Positions 8,075 through 18,900 of a stretch of DNA of 25,873 nucleotides are shown piece after piece; positions within the stretch are counted from its first letter, which is position 1, and each line of letters opens with the position of its first letter. The stretch comes from Euryarchaeota archaeon UBA501. Its GTDB lineage: Archaea; Thermoplasmatota; Poseidoniia; Poseidoniales; Thalassarchaeaceae. The stretch covers positions 1 through 25,873 of the forward strand of contig DAVT01000062.1 in NCBI GenBank assembly GCA_002505685.1, given 5' to 3'. The notes beneath the pieces are model-generated. The model searched no databases and was not told the DNA's origin. It saw only the letters and a program-made list of their open reading frames with translations. Made by a program: the position numbers and the translations under genes.

Positions 8075-8923
8075 TCAGTATGAGTAGAATCCCTGCCCAG
8101 ATTTGCGACCCAACTTTCCTTCCTCTACCATTTGGACAAGAAGTGGTGCTGGTGCATACTTGTCGTCTGCGAGTCCAGCGTGTAGGACGTTCATGATATG
8201 GAGAACTGTATCATTCCCAATCAAATCGGAAAGAGCTAGAGGTCCTATGGGGTGATTCATTCCCAACTTCATGATGCCGTCAATCGCTTCAGGTTCCGCT
8301 ACACCATCTTGCAGTGTTAGGATGGCTTCGTTAATCATTGGGCACAAAATTCGATTTGAAACAAATCCAGGTGAGTCATTACAACATAATGGTATTTTAC
8401 CCATCTTTTCACTGGCTTCAATCACCGCCTCAGTGACATCTGAATCAGTTTCTGAACCATTGATAATTTCAACCAATTTCATGATTGGGACGGGATTCAT
8501 GAAATGCATACCTATGACGCGGTTGGGTCGAGTCGTTGAGGCTGCGATTTCATTGATACTGATGCTGCTAGTATTGCTAGCCAAGATTGCACTTTCCTTG
8601 CAGATACTATCCAATTCTGCAAAGGTTGAGAATTTCAATTCGGGTATCTCGGGTATGGCTTCAACCACAAGATCGGCATCCGCAGCTGAGGTTCTTTCTG
8701 TTGAAACCGAAATTCTTGAGCGAGCAGAATCTGCATCTTCTTGACTCATTCTCTCCTTGGAAACCAATTTGTCCAAAGACCTCTCTATTGTAGATAGACC
8801 TTTGTCGACGAACTCCTGTTTGATATCGATCATCGTCACTTCATAACCAGCACACGCCGCTACTTGGGCAATGCCATTGCCCATTTGTCCAGCTCCCAAT
8901 ATGGCAATCTTTTCAATGCTCAT
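8075..8923 (-). CDS. 3-hydroxyacyl-CoA (3-hydroxybutyryl-CoA) dehydrogenase
   Basis: This enzyme oxidises 3-hydroxyacyl-CoA to 3-ketoacyl-CoA with NAD, or runs in reverse, in beta-oxidation and butyrate-type metabolism. The 282-residue protein is a stand-alone bacterial/archaeal form. A Rossmann motif GAGQMG lies at 10-15 with an acidic residue ending the second strand (MID, about 31-33). The catalytic dyad His140 (in GMHFMNPVP) and Glu152 (LVEII) has the spacing seen in the family. NDSPGFVSNRI and the C-terminal GRKSGQGFYSY complete the signature. The ATG at 8923 gives the standard N-terminus; a TTG at 8935 would add four residues. It lies 47 bp after the giant calcium-repeat protein gene. 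It may act with the acyl-CoA dehydrogenase at 20656-21867. Chain-length preference is not readable. Confidence 0.92.
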   Translation of the reverse strand: MSIEKIAILGAGQMGNGIAQVAACAGYEVTMIDIKQEFVDKGLSTIERSLDKLVSKERMSQEDADSARSRISVSTERTSAADADLVVEAIPEIPELKFSTFAELDSICKESAILASNTSSISINEIAASTTRPNRVIGMHFMNPVPIMKLVEIINGSETDSDVTEAVIEASEKMGKIPLCCNDSPGFVSNRILCPMINEAILTLQDGVAEPEAIDGIMKLGMNHPIGPLALSDLIGNDTVLHIMNVLHAGLADDKYAPAPLLVQMVEEGKLGRKSGQGFYSY

Positions 8924-8970
8924 AAGCCAGTCCAAACAGAGTCGATTGATTACCCCTTCGGGGGCACTAA

Positions 8971-11900
8971 TTAGCCTGAAAATTCAGCCCAATCATCCAT
9001 CTCAGGAGTACGATACCACCATTCGCCTTCGTCGTACCACCATTCGCATCCGTTTTCGTCAACCTTGTAATTTGGATCGTCTTCAAGGGAAATTTCCTCT
9101 TCAACTTCTGGTTCCGGCTCGGACAAACGTTGTTTGGCTTGTGAGGACTGTTCGCGTTTCCTAGTTTTCTTCTTTGGTTTTTTCAACAACAATGCCACAA
9201 CGCCACCGATTGCAATAACAAAAATGACAACGGTGATGATGATGATGATGGTGATGGCACTGAGGCCTCCGCCCGAATCAGAAGTTTGAACTGGATTGGA
9301 GAAACCCGTATCCTCATCTTCACCTGCAGGGTGCATATCTTCTGGACAGCCAGGATTTTCCAAATTTTGCAATTCATTGGCATGCAATGGACAACGATCA
9401 GGAGTTCTTGCTCCTGGGACTAGTTGGCCCGGCCATGAACCATTGATTCGCATCTCATCGTCGGCCCAAATGCTGTTTGCGAAATTGTCGTAGTACCCAT
9501 CACCATCCGTATCATTCCATTGAGTTTCAATGTTGGGTACGATGTCTTCCGAATCTGCCCAAGAATCACCATCCCCATCAACACAACCTCGTAGGTTACC
9601 TGTGGAGGTTCCTGCTTCGGATGGGCAATCATCTCCATTGGTTCCAGATGAATTGTCGCCGAATGTGTCACCATCCGAATCTACGGTTTGCGATGCGTCT
9701 TGCGGATAGGTGTCAATAGAGTCAATCACTCCATCGCCATCTGTATCGCGCTCACTCTCCGAGCAACCATTTGGATCGACATCAAAGACCTCCTCTTCTG
9801 GTGTGTTTGGACAGATGTCTACATCCTCCATCACACCATCAAAGTCACCATCTCGTTCAGAAGGGGCGCATCCTCGCTCATTCACCAGAAGAATTTCATC
9901 TTCTGGAGTTTCGCGACAGTTGTCAGGCCGAACACCAGATTGTGAATCCCCATACGTATCTCCATCTGAATCGATGTATTGAGAAGGTTCGTCTGGGAAA
10001 TCGTCTAAATCGTCAGCCCATCCATCGCCATCTGAATCTAGACACCCTAGCAAGTCTCCTTGGTTAGAGGTGCCCGCTTGATCTGGGCAGTTATCGGCCA
10101 AGACACCCTCTGGATTATCGCCAAATCCATCCCCGTCGCGGTCCTTGTGTTGTGAAAACTCACTTGGGAATGCATCGCCAATTTCTGACAAACAAATGTC
10201 GTCAATCATACTGCTGCACGAATAATTGTCACCAATCCCATCCAAATCTGCATCAATCCACTGTATCGGATTCGCAGGGAACATGTCGTTGGCATCAGAC
10301 CACCCATCCCCATCCGTATCTAAGCAACCAAATCTGTCCTGATTGGAATACCCTTCGACGTCAGGACAAGCATCCGCCTCAAACCCTTCTGGATTGTCAC
10401 CAAATTCATCTCCATCCGAGTCACTCCATTGAGTCGATACATCAGGGAATGCATCAGCAGTATCTGCCCAACTATCTCCATCTGAATCTGGACAGCCGAT
10501 GGTTGGTTGTGTACTCGTCCCAGATTGATTTGGACAGTCATCTTCGGTATTCACGAGCCCATCGCCATCATCGTCCAATTGGTTTTGTGCACATCCTGTT
10601 GAATCCACTGCCGTGCTGGGATCGGTCCCTGGGCACAAATCGTCGCCGTTCCAAATTCCATCAGAATCATCATCAGGCAGAATACTGCGTAAATCCAAAC
10701 CAACTCTGTCACCTGATAATACCCTAGCATATGGGTCTAGGCGAGCAAATCCCTTTTCATCGAAATTATCCTGACCCGCTTCCGATAGCATCCATTCGAC
10801 GAAGCCTCGAGCCTCGGAGATTGAATCTTCTCGCATCGTCAAATAGTAGTCGTCTTGGAAAGGCCAATCACCACTGGAGCTGTTTTCTACGGTGGGTTGG
10901 ACTACGGATTCACCGTTTGAAATGGCATCAGCCACCCCATGCGTCCAATTATCGACAATAGGAATATTGTACACTAAATTTGAGGCGATGCCCGCACGCA
11001 ACTCGACGATACCGATTGCTCCATCAAACCCATTCACACCACTGATGATTTCACTCCGTGTTTCTTCAACCAGACGATAGCGGTCGAAGTCCTGCTCATA
11101 CCAATCATCTGGAAAACTACAATGGTCGCAGAACATGAACGCTTCAATCATCTGTGGTACCGAGCGGTTCTCCCAACGGTGATACATGTGAATAGGGTAA
11201 GTATCAGTGGGGTCGGGATTTGCACATGAACTGTCAAGGTCGTCCCATTCGACGACACCGTTACCATTGTCATTGGGAGCAATCGATGTCAAATCCATAC
11301 CTGGGTGGAAATCGGTGTTGGATAGGTCCGAATTTGAGGCACTTGAAAGCATCCACCGAACCTGACCCATCGACAAGCCTCCAATGCTTGACAAGCATTG
11401 TTCTGCAATACCATTGGCCTTGACCATCAATGTTGCAGGCATTCTCGCAACGGGAACATCGACGAGAAGGTCGCCGTTTGAATCACATGTCCGCAGCCCA
11501 GTTGTCGAATAATTGCCCAGTTTTGTTGTGAGTGCCTCGGCAGATGTTGTTGCCCCTGCACCCATCAAAATCCCTTGGATTTGATTGGCTTGGTTACACT
11601 GTGTTTGGGTGATGGGTGTGATGGATGAATTGTAGTGATTGGGAAGATAATCATCCCCGACCTCACCATATTCTGCGAATAGTTCTTCCATTAATTGCCC
11701 GGTAACATCTCCGCCCATCCAAATGAAGGCATCAGCTGAATAGAATGTGTAAAATGCACCATAGTATCTGCCCCCAAAGTGGATTTTGGTTTCATCGGCA
11801 GACCATGCTACATCCCGAGCACCTCGTCGGCCCGAGGCCCCGTTCCCACTGCCACCAGGGAAATCCCCAATATCAAAGACATTTGACCAATCTGCAGTCG

Positions 11901-12966
11901 AATAGATGGAGGTTCCCGAACCACTGGTAGTCGCCAACACAAAGTGTGTGCCTGCTTTGTTGAAAGCGACTCCATATACATCCGAGCCCTGATTGACTTC
12001 TGCCATCATGGTGCCATTTTCAGCGTGATAAATGCGGAAACGATCGTCGTTACCACCGGTGATAATCCACCTCCCATCCGGGCTCCAATCAAGCCCCAAA
12101 ACCACGTTTGAGTGGTTGTGGACATTGTAGAGTTGTGAACCATTTGAGGTCCAATGAACCGAAAGTTCCTCACCATGTGTCACGGCAATCAGACGGCCAT
12201 CAGGGCTAGACACGATGTTGTAGACGTCATCTTCGCCGAATTCAATCACTCGAAGAACTGCCCAAGTAGATGTATCGTAGATGGTGACGTTGTTATCCTT
12301 GCCACCGACATACAACTCGGTACCATCAGGGCTGAACGACATTCCAAATGTGTCATCGTAATGGTTGCTGGATAGGTTGGCAACGGGGGAAACCATCAGG
12401 GCGTTCCAATTCATTTCGTAGACATGAACATTGGCCATATTGTCATTCAATGAGTATGCAGCAGCGGCTAACAAACTTCCATTTGGGGAAAAGTCGAGTG
12501 CTCTTGGATTCGAACCCATGGTGAACAATGATTGTACAATCTTGCCCGAACTTCTTGCGATGTAAACGTGGTCGCCATCGTCGGCACCCAATGCGACCAT
12601 GCCGTTTGGGGCAACATCGATCGCTCGAACCATGGCATCATTATTGCCCCATCCTTGGGCAGTATACTCGCTCATTCCACCAGATTGCTCATCGGGAAAG
12701 TCTTGGGAAATGCTATCGTAATCTCTCGATGCTGAAGAGAAATCTGCAATAGTTCCATCAACGGAGTCGGGAGTCCCATCTAAGTCTGTATCGGGACATC
12801 CCAGTGAGCCAATTGTCGAGGTCCCCGCTGCAAATGGGCAGTCGTCGACTGAGTCATCAAAACCATCATTGTCTCCGTCAGCAGCATTCACGGATGGAAC
12901 CCATATTGCCAAAGAAGAAACCATCAGTACGGCCAAAAATATCGACATGCGCCTACTCTTGGCCAT
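8971..12966 (-). CDS. giant membrane-anchored surface protein: propeller, PstS-like module, TSP3 calcium repeats
   Basis: The 1331-residue protein begins with a signal peptide (about 1-28, cleavage probable after VNA). One TSP3-like calcium motif follows (about 30-70). Seven WD40-like blades at about 112-412 each carry an SPDG-type turn (NGMVAL, SPNGSL, SPDGTEL, SPDGRLI and so on). Residues about 455-748 loosely resemble a PstS-type substrate-binding domain: GAGATT (470-475), DGAIGIVELRAGI (648-660), ESVVQPTVEN and FVEWMLSEAGQ (722-732). Residues 760-1205 are Asp-rich TSP3 calcium repeats. A single membrane helix (1237-1261) is followed by KKPKKKTRKR and a 70-residue cytosolic tail ending in a Trp-rich motif. 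The bulk of the protein is predicted outside the cell. ATG at 12966 follows the subtilase gene by 12 bp, so the two are probably cotranscribed. No enzyme active site is recognised. Possible roles are adhesion, substrate capture or sensing; none is proven. Confidence 0.9.
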   Translation of the reverse strand: MAKSRRMSIFLAVLMVSSLAIWVPSVNAADGDNDGFDDSVDDCPFAAGTSTIGSLGCPDTDLDGTPDSVDGTIADFSSASRDYDSISQDFPDEQSGGMSEYTAQGWGNNDAMVRAIDVAPNGMVALGADDGDHVYIARSSGKIVQSLFTMGSNPRALDFSPNGSLLAAAAYSLNDNMANVHVYEMNWNALMVSPVANLSSNHYDDTFGMSFSPDGTELYVGGKDNNVTIYDTSTWAVLRVIEFGEDDVYNIVSSPDGRLIAVTHGEELSVHWTSNGSQLYNVHNHSNVVLGLDWSPDGRWIITGGNDDRFRIYHAENGTMMAEVNQGSDVYGVAFNKAGTHFVLATTSGSGTSIYSTADWSNVFDIGDFPGGSGNGASGRRGARDVAWSADETKIHFGGRYYGAFYTFYSADAFIWMGGDVTGQLMEELFAEYGEVGDDYLPNHYNSSITPITQTQCNQANQIQGILMGAGATTSAEALTTKLGNYSTTGLRTCDSNGDLLVDVPVARMPATLMVKANGIAEQCLSSIGGLSMGQVRWMLSSASNSDLSNTDFHPGMDLTSIAPNDNGNGVVEWDDLDSSCANPDPTDTYPIHMYHRWENRSVPQMIEAFMFCDHCSFPDDWYEQDFDRYRLVEETRSEIISGVNGFDGAIGIVELRAGIASNLVYNIPIVDNWTHGVADAISNGESVVQPTVENSSSGDWPFQDDYYLTMREDSISEARGFVEWMLSEAGQDNFDEKGFARLDPYARVLSGDRVGLDLRSILPDDDSDGIWNGDDLCPGTDPSTAVDSTGCAQNQLDDDGDGLVNTEDDCPNQSGTSTQPTIGCPDSDGDSWADTADAFPDVSTQWSDSDGDEFGDNPEGFEADACPDVEGYSNQDRFGCLDTDGDGWSDANDMFPANPIQWIDADLDGIGDNYSCSSMIDDICLSEIGDAFPSEFSQHKDRDGDGFGDNPEGVLADNCPDQAGTSNQGDLLGCLDSDGDGWADDLDDFPDEPSQYIDSDGDTYGDSQSGVRPDNCRETPEDEILLVNERGCAPSERDGDFDGVMEDVDICPNTPEEEVFDVDPNGCSESERDTDGDGVIDSIDTYPQDASQTVDSDGDTFGDNSSGTNGDDCPSEAGTSTGNLRGCVDGDGDSWADSEDIVPNIETQWNDTDGDGYYDNFANSIWADDEMRINGSWPGQLVPGARTPDRCPLHANELQNLENPGCPEDMHPAGEDEDTGFSNPVQTSDSGGGLSAITIIIIITVVIFVIAIGGVVALLLKKPKKKTRKREQSSQAKQRLSEPEPEVEEEISLEDDPNYKVDENGCEWWYDEGEWWYRTPEMDDWAEFSG
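9352..10689 (-). repeat. thrombospondin type 3-like calcium-binding repeat array (protein-coding)
   Basis: This segment encodes residues 760-1205 of the surface protein. It is a degenerate tandem array of DxDxDGxxD loops alternating with short Cys-containing segments, of the general form D-S-D-G-D-G-W-A-D-x-x-D-x-F-P-x-x-x-x-Q-W-x-D-S-D-G-D. At least five copies of the longer unit are seen, plus shorter derivatives near 1040-1080. Paired cysteines recur about every 30-45 residues (for example NCPDQAG then GCLDSDGDG), suggesting disulphides. TSP3 repeats bind many calcium ions and form a stiff stalk, fitting a spacer that lifts the N-terminal domains off the membrane. Confidence 0.85.
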
Positions 12967-12978
12967 GTACCCACATCG

Positions 12979-15900
12979 TCATTCAGTGTTTGATAGTGTC
13001 GATTCCGCGGGCGAGACGACTACGTCGTCTTCAAACATCGAATCTACGGCCAATAATTGGTCTTCATATTCGGTGGAAGATGGCCATGTCAAATCCTGTT
13101 GACCCTCATTTTCTTTTCTTTGAGACACCATCCTTTGAACAACTCCCAAAAATATGATGATTGCCCCCATGAATACTAGATTCTGAACCGAACCCAAAGT
13201 TTTCAATTGCTCTCCGCTAGTGGCCTCCGGTGCATCCAAATTGGTTGTCAATTGGAGTCGTTGTCGATTCCCCGCTGCATCGATCATTTCAATCGTCGAG
13301 GTCCATGCTCCAGGTTTGCCCTCCGCGGTGAATGATAGCACTTCTGAATCTTCATAATCTGCTCCGTTGCCGGATTGGCTGAATACCTCAACCTCACCGT
13401 TCAGAATCGTCAATGTCCAGTCAACCACATCGGAACTCAGAATCGAAAGTTCGAGTGTTGCCGTACAATCAGCAATGTCTGCCTCCCCCCACACAGGTGC
13501 AGTCGGTTGTCGCTCACAAACAGTTTCCTTCCAAATTTGATTTGCGCTAGGGGCAGTCTTGTCAGTGATGACTGTGCGAATATCGAGCGCTATGTTTCCA
13601 GCAAGGTCTCTCTGTGATGTAACCATTTGCCAATCTCCTTCAATCACTGGCAGATTCGCTTCGATTGAAAACGCACCATTGTCTGAACAGACACCCTCAG
13701 TAATCAGTCCCGAAACATTGACAAATACTGGCAAGCCGAATTCACACTTACCTTCTACCGTTGCTATAGAGCGATATGTTGAATGTCCATTTTCCGGATT
13801 CTCAACAATTAATGCAGGTGGCTCCAAATCGAGATTAACAACCAATTCGTAGACGAATACTTTCTCTAAAGCTTGCAGATGGAATACAAGGTTATTCACT
13901 CCACTCACAAGCTCGATTGGGACTGAAACATTACCATTTTCAATCGCGTAATATGTCCCATTCAATCCTTCTTGCCACCACTCAAACAGTTGGTCTGGGC
14001 CGAGTGAAAGTTCTGCCCAAACTGTGGTTGTATTCACATGGGTGTTATTCCATGGTGCATAGAGCATTGGCCAGTACGTTTCTTCGGGCAGATGGATTTC
14101 GACACAACTCTCATTGTAATTCGGTCCCGAGGTCCCTGACGGCCATGAGCCAGCCAAATCTATGGCGGAAATGCAGATTGTGTGATTCCCGGTTCGGTTC
14201 AAGTCGAACAACAGACTTTGGCTACCATTGAACCAATTCGACCCGTTTTGACCTTGGTTGCCCCCAGCCCAAATGACCTCACCATCAATCTTGACCCTTT
14301 GGTAACTTGTTTCACTGACACCCCATTCAACAGAGAGATGGTGATCAAATAGTGTTTGATTCTGCAGTGGTGTGTAAATTTCGATTTCTGGCTCTGTTCT
14401 ATCGATTTGTATACTCGTTCGATGTGTGCCAGTATTACTTGCCCAATCGGTCACCCTCAGTTCTATCTCGTAGATATTGTCGGGCCATTCAGTGAAATTG
14501 AACAAAAATCTGTTCTCCTCCATCACCGGTCGGTTTGAGCCAGGCATTTCTTCCCATGGAGGTGCAGCATCCACCTGACATTGATTTTCCATCATCTCGC
14601 CAGAAGGTGCGAAGGCACTCAAACAAATTTCATAGCCGTCAAAAATACGGGTGATGATGAATTCTCCCAAATTCATGCTATGCGGATAGGGTTCAGCAGG
14701 AACGTGCACATCACCCCATTCTGGGAGGCGAATTGAGTCAAAGGAAAGTTGGGGCAACCCTGGACCTTCATTTGATGGAGCCCAAGGATCATACACCATA
14801 CTCAAATTGGCATGGTTCCAATTTCCTGCCGGGTCTATTGCTGTCAAATTGAACTCATTCATACCATGCCAAGTCCAAGTAGATGTATCCCACAAATTGT
14901 TGGTTTCCCCTTGTTGTCCAAATGCAGATTGGCCCCAAATGGTGGGATTTAGCAGCAGTTCTAGATTTGCTCGCCCATTGGCATCCACGGAAATTTCAGT
15001 GCCATTCAACCAAAGGGTAGCTTCTGGGTCTGTAATCACCCAAGTATCGAGTAGACTCGATTGATTTGTGAAAGCCCTCCAGTTGTGAATGGCAATAGGT
15101 GGTGCGATGTCATCGTGTTCGATGATTAGTTGCGCATTGTCAAGTCGATTCGTAATATCCATCACTTCCGACGAATAATCGTGCCATTGGTTGTCGCTGG
15201 GTAAACTCCAATTCAGCCAAGCAGAACGAAGTGTTACATCTTCCCACAAAGGAGATGTGGTGGGATAAAAACTCGCAGTCTCGGGTACTGATGCTGAATC
15301 ACGATCAAGCCACCACCAATTGGAGCTATTGGACCAATATTGGTTGTTCGGTAGGATGTTGATTCGATCGATTTTCACGCCGGACTCTTTTATCCAGATG
15401 TCGAAAGTTTGGCGACCGATAGCGGTGACATTGACGTAGTGTTCGACCCAATTCCAACCCCCATAATGGGCTGATACTTCCGGATGATAATTGGACGTAG
15501 AGTTCGCGGATATATCTCCTGATAATTGTCCATTTAGTCCGAGATAGATGCCGTTTGCTTGCGCATCGTGATGCTTCATTCGAACTTTAACTGAGTGCGT
15601 TCCAATCGCATCAAATTCAACCTCCCAAGATATCCTAGACCCAGTGGTCAAATTTCCTGAATCAAAGCCATCCGCAACTGATGTCATATATCCTGTACCT
15701 GAATAATTACTCTCTACACTGGAAAGTTCCCACATTGGGCCATCTCCCTCTATGTTGTGCATCGCTGATTCTGCCTCAATTGATAACGCTCCATTTGATG
15801 CGGCAATTCCTTGCCATGCCCCATTTTCTGTAGAATAATGATCTCCTCCACTGAAAATACGATTGGAGTTCCAGTGATTCCACAATTCGAGGGAGTTGTT

Positions 15901-18900
15901 GCTATGTTGGCCATCAACTGTGATTGTTTCCAGTGTTGCCAAATCCGGTAAAGTACCAGGGATTTGAGCATCGAAATCAAACGAAAGACCACTGATGTTG
16001 AAACCTGTTCCCTGATCAAAAGCGTGCATGGAAATCGGGATTGATTCGTTTGTTCGAGTGCCGTTGGATAACGAGAAATATGTTTCAGGGGCAGGGTCGA
16101 CTAAGACAAATGTGTAAGGCAATCGTATCACGCCGCCACTGTCCAATGTCAGGTCAACAAAACCTCCCCAACTCCCAGCACTCACAGGACGGTTCCAAGA
16201 CAAATTTAGTTCAATCACACTTTGCGGTATTGAGCCCGCTAGTGCACTAGATCCGTTGGGATATTGGGCCTGAATCTGGGTTGAATTTAGAGTGCTGAAG
16301 CCTTGTACTGAAAGATCGCTCCCGCCTATTTCAGACCATTTCAACCAGAATGTTGTATTCGATGCGCGCAAATCATAGCCATGAACAACTGCCCAATAGG
16401 TTCCTGCTTGACCGCCTGTGTAGGCAATTGATTCGTCACAATTGAAATTACCCGAACTACCGACTTGCTCATTACCCCAATCCAAAACACCATTCCCATT
16501 GGAATCCCTGTACAAATACAGGTCCAAGTCTATACCCGACTGGTGGCAACCGATATCCAACTCGATTAGTTCATTTGTGGCGGCTGTAAATTCTCGAATG
16601 TATGATGAAGATGTGACATCAGCAGGATCGTCCTGATAGACGGTTTCACTTGACAAGTACTGTGGTATGGTAAATCCACTACCAGAAATGCTTGCGATGT
16701 CCAAATCCATTGTGGAGCCGATTCTATGTGCTGAAATACCTGAATTTTGTGACCAATCAGATAGCGTTGTAGTAAATCCTGAACCGAGTGGTGTGATGTA
16801 TCCAACGCTGATGTTTAGGGGGTTGTCGTTGGTGTTAACTCCATGCATGGCTGAATGGAGCATCATCTGTTTGGTGCCCGAAGTGTCGTCTGCGATGATA
16901 ATCTCTCTACTTCCACCACCATTTGTGTAATGTGCATATTTCCCACCACCTTGATGCTGACCAACAGAACCTGTTTCCATCACCACAGTTCGAGGCCCAT
17001 ACGCCTGTGGATCATCGACGTAGAATGGATGGTCTGCTTCACTCATCCAATGAATGTCAACATCAGTGTATGGATTGTCGGGCCAGTCAACATCAATCAT
17101 GATTGAACCGTTGCCGGAAAGGGTTGTAGGCCAATCTAGAGTCAAAAACTTCCAGTCTCCCGACTCTGCTCGCCAACCCCATCTTTGTGCTCCTTGTAAC
17201 CAAGTTTCCTCGTACAGGGTTTGGTTACTGACGTTCCCATCAACAGGAGCAGGCGTGATGGAGAAAGGTCCACTGAAGGCGACATTTGTGATTACTGGCC
17301 AAGTCCATTCTCGAGTTGTATTGTTGGTTTCGGCCTCAATTTGCAAGCCATGTTGTTTGAGTCCACCACGTGCAGTATGGGGGACATCGATTGTGACGTT
17401 GACGACCGATGTTGATTGAGGGGCTATCGTCAGGTTTGAGGGAGCCGAAATCCAGGAATCATTCGCTGGGCCGAACGCAGTCCAGTCGAACTCGATTTGA
17501 AGTGGGTCCTTGTTGGGGTCGCGAACAAATTGTCGCCAAAGGGCAACAATCAATCCGTCGCCTTCCCAGTCATGAGGATTGCCGACACGAGCTTCAACTT
17601 GTCCCGATTCGTAAACGTGCTCTGTAATCATGGCCAACTCATTTGACTCGGTCCATTCTCCATCATCGACATAACTATCATTATCTGAATCAGTGGTCCA
17701 ATTTCCATCACCATCGCTATCTGTCCAGCGATAAATTCGTAGATGTAAGCGATTTTCTGACTGAAGGTTTTGATTACCGTCAAAGCCCTCCCCTTCCATG
17801 ACTGCACGAGCCCGTACAAGGGTGGCCTCTGGAGGCAAGGAGAGATTTGCATCTCCGTGAATGTGCAAGGGGAATGCCCAATCGGGGCGACTTTGATGCC
17901 CATCCCACGTCGAATTGTTTCCCTGATCTGTGCTATTCCAAATCATGTGATGGCCCGCAACAGGTACCAATTCTGAAGGTGTCAATGATACGTTCATGGG
18001 TTCAGGGCCAGTGTTTGATAGAGTCAGCTGCATCGTTTGGTTCTGACCAGGTAAAATGAAATTCAGATTACCATCTCGATGTGCACCTTCATTCTCACCG
18101 GTCATCCAAGATGCTGGACTGACAAGGAGGGATCCCTCCTCACCATCGATGGCCTGAACGGCTCGACTGGCATTCATCCATCCACCACCCTGAACCAGTG
18201 GATCATACCCTCGGTCATCCGCGGTGGACATAACGAGGTCTCGGAAGGTTTGCGAGTCAGGCCATGTCCCAGTCGCATTGAACCATGCCTCATACATCAC
18301 TGCAGCAAGTCCAGCTGCGATTGGAGTCGCAAGAGATGTCCCACCCCATGTCGTGTATGCATTGTTCGCGTTGGTGACTTCGTTCAGGGTACGATCACCG
18401 GTTGCTGACCAACCCACCGCAACAATGTCTGGGTCCAATCTGCTCACTGAATTCGGGCCCCTATTCGACCAAGAGGCTGATTCTCCCCATGTGCTGCCCT
18501 TGGAGGAAAATGCCCCTACTGAAATTACACCATGTGCCCCCCCAGGTGAGGCAGTCGTACCGTATCCGTGTCCACCATTACCTACTGCAACAAAGTAGGT
18601 CGTTTGAGGCGAGTGTACTCTGGTTAACCAATCAAGATAAAGTGACCAATAATCAGCCCCATCGTCATGTGCAGCGGAATTGCCAAAGGAAAAGGAGCCG
18701 ATGTGACCTTGGTCGTGCGAAGTGGTAGCATTGCCATCATATCCTTCTGAAATGAATCGGAATGAGTCCAACCAAGAACCGCCAGCATAGAGATTTGAGA
18801 CCGCAATGAGTTCTGCGCCGGGGGCCATCCCAAGAACTGCTCCATTGCTTACCACGCCTTGGGCTGATACTGCCGATGCGCACAGTGTACCATGGTTCCC

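Noticed and set aside
9352..10689. Regular repeats that could suggest a CRISPR array or DNA satellite
   Set aside because: The repeats are in one open frame, vary in length and encode Asp-rich calcium loops, so they are protein repeats.
12154..12375. Plus-strand frames within the giant genes, such as this one and 17054-17419 or 19856-20275
   Set aside because: They lie opposite well-supported minus-strand coding sequence, encode no recognisable domain and look like antisense shadows.
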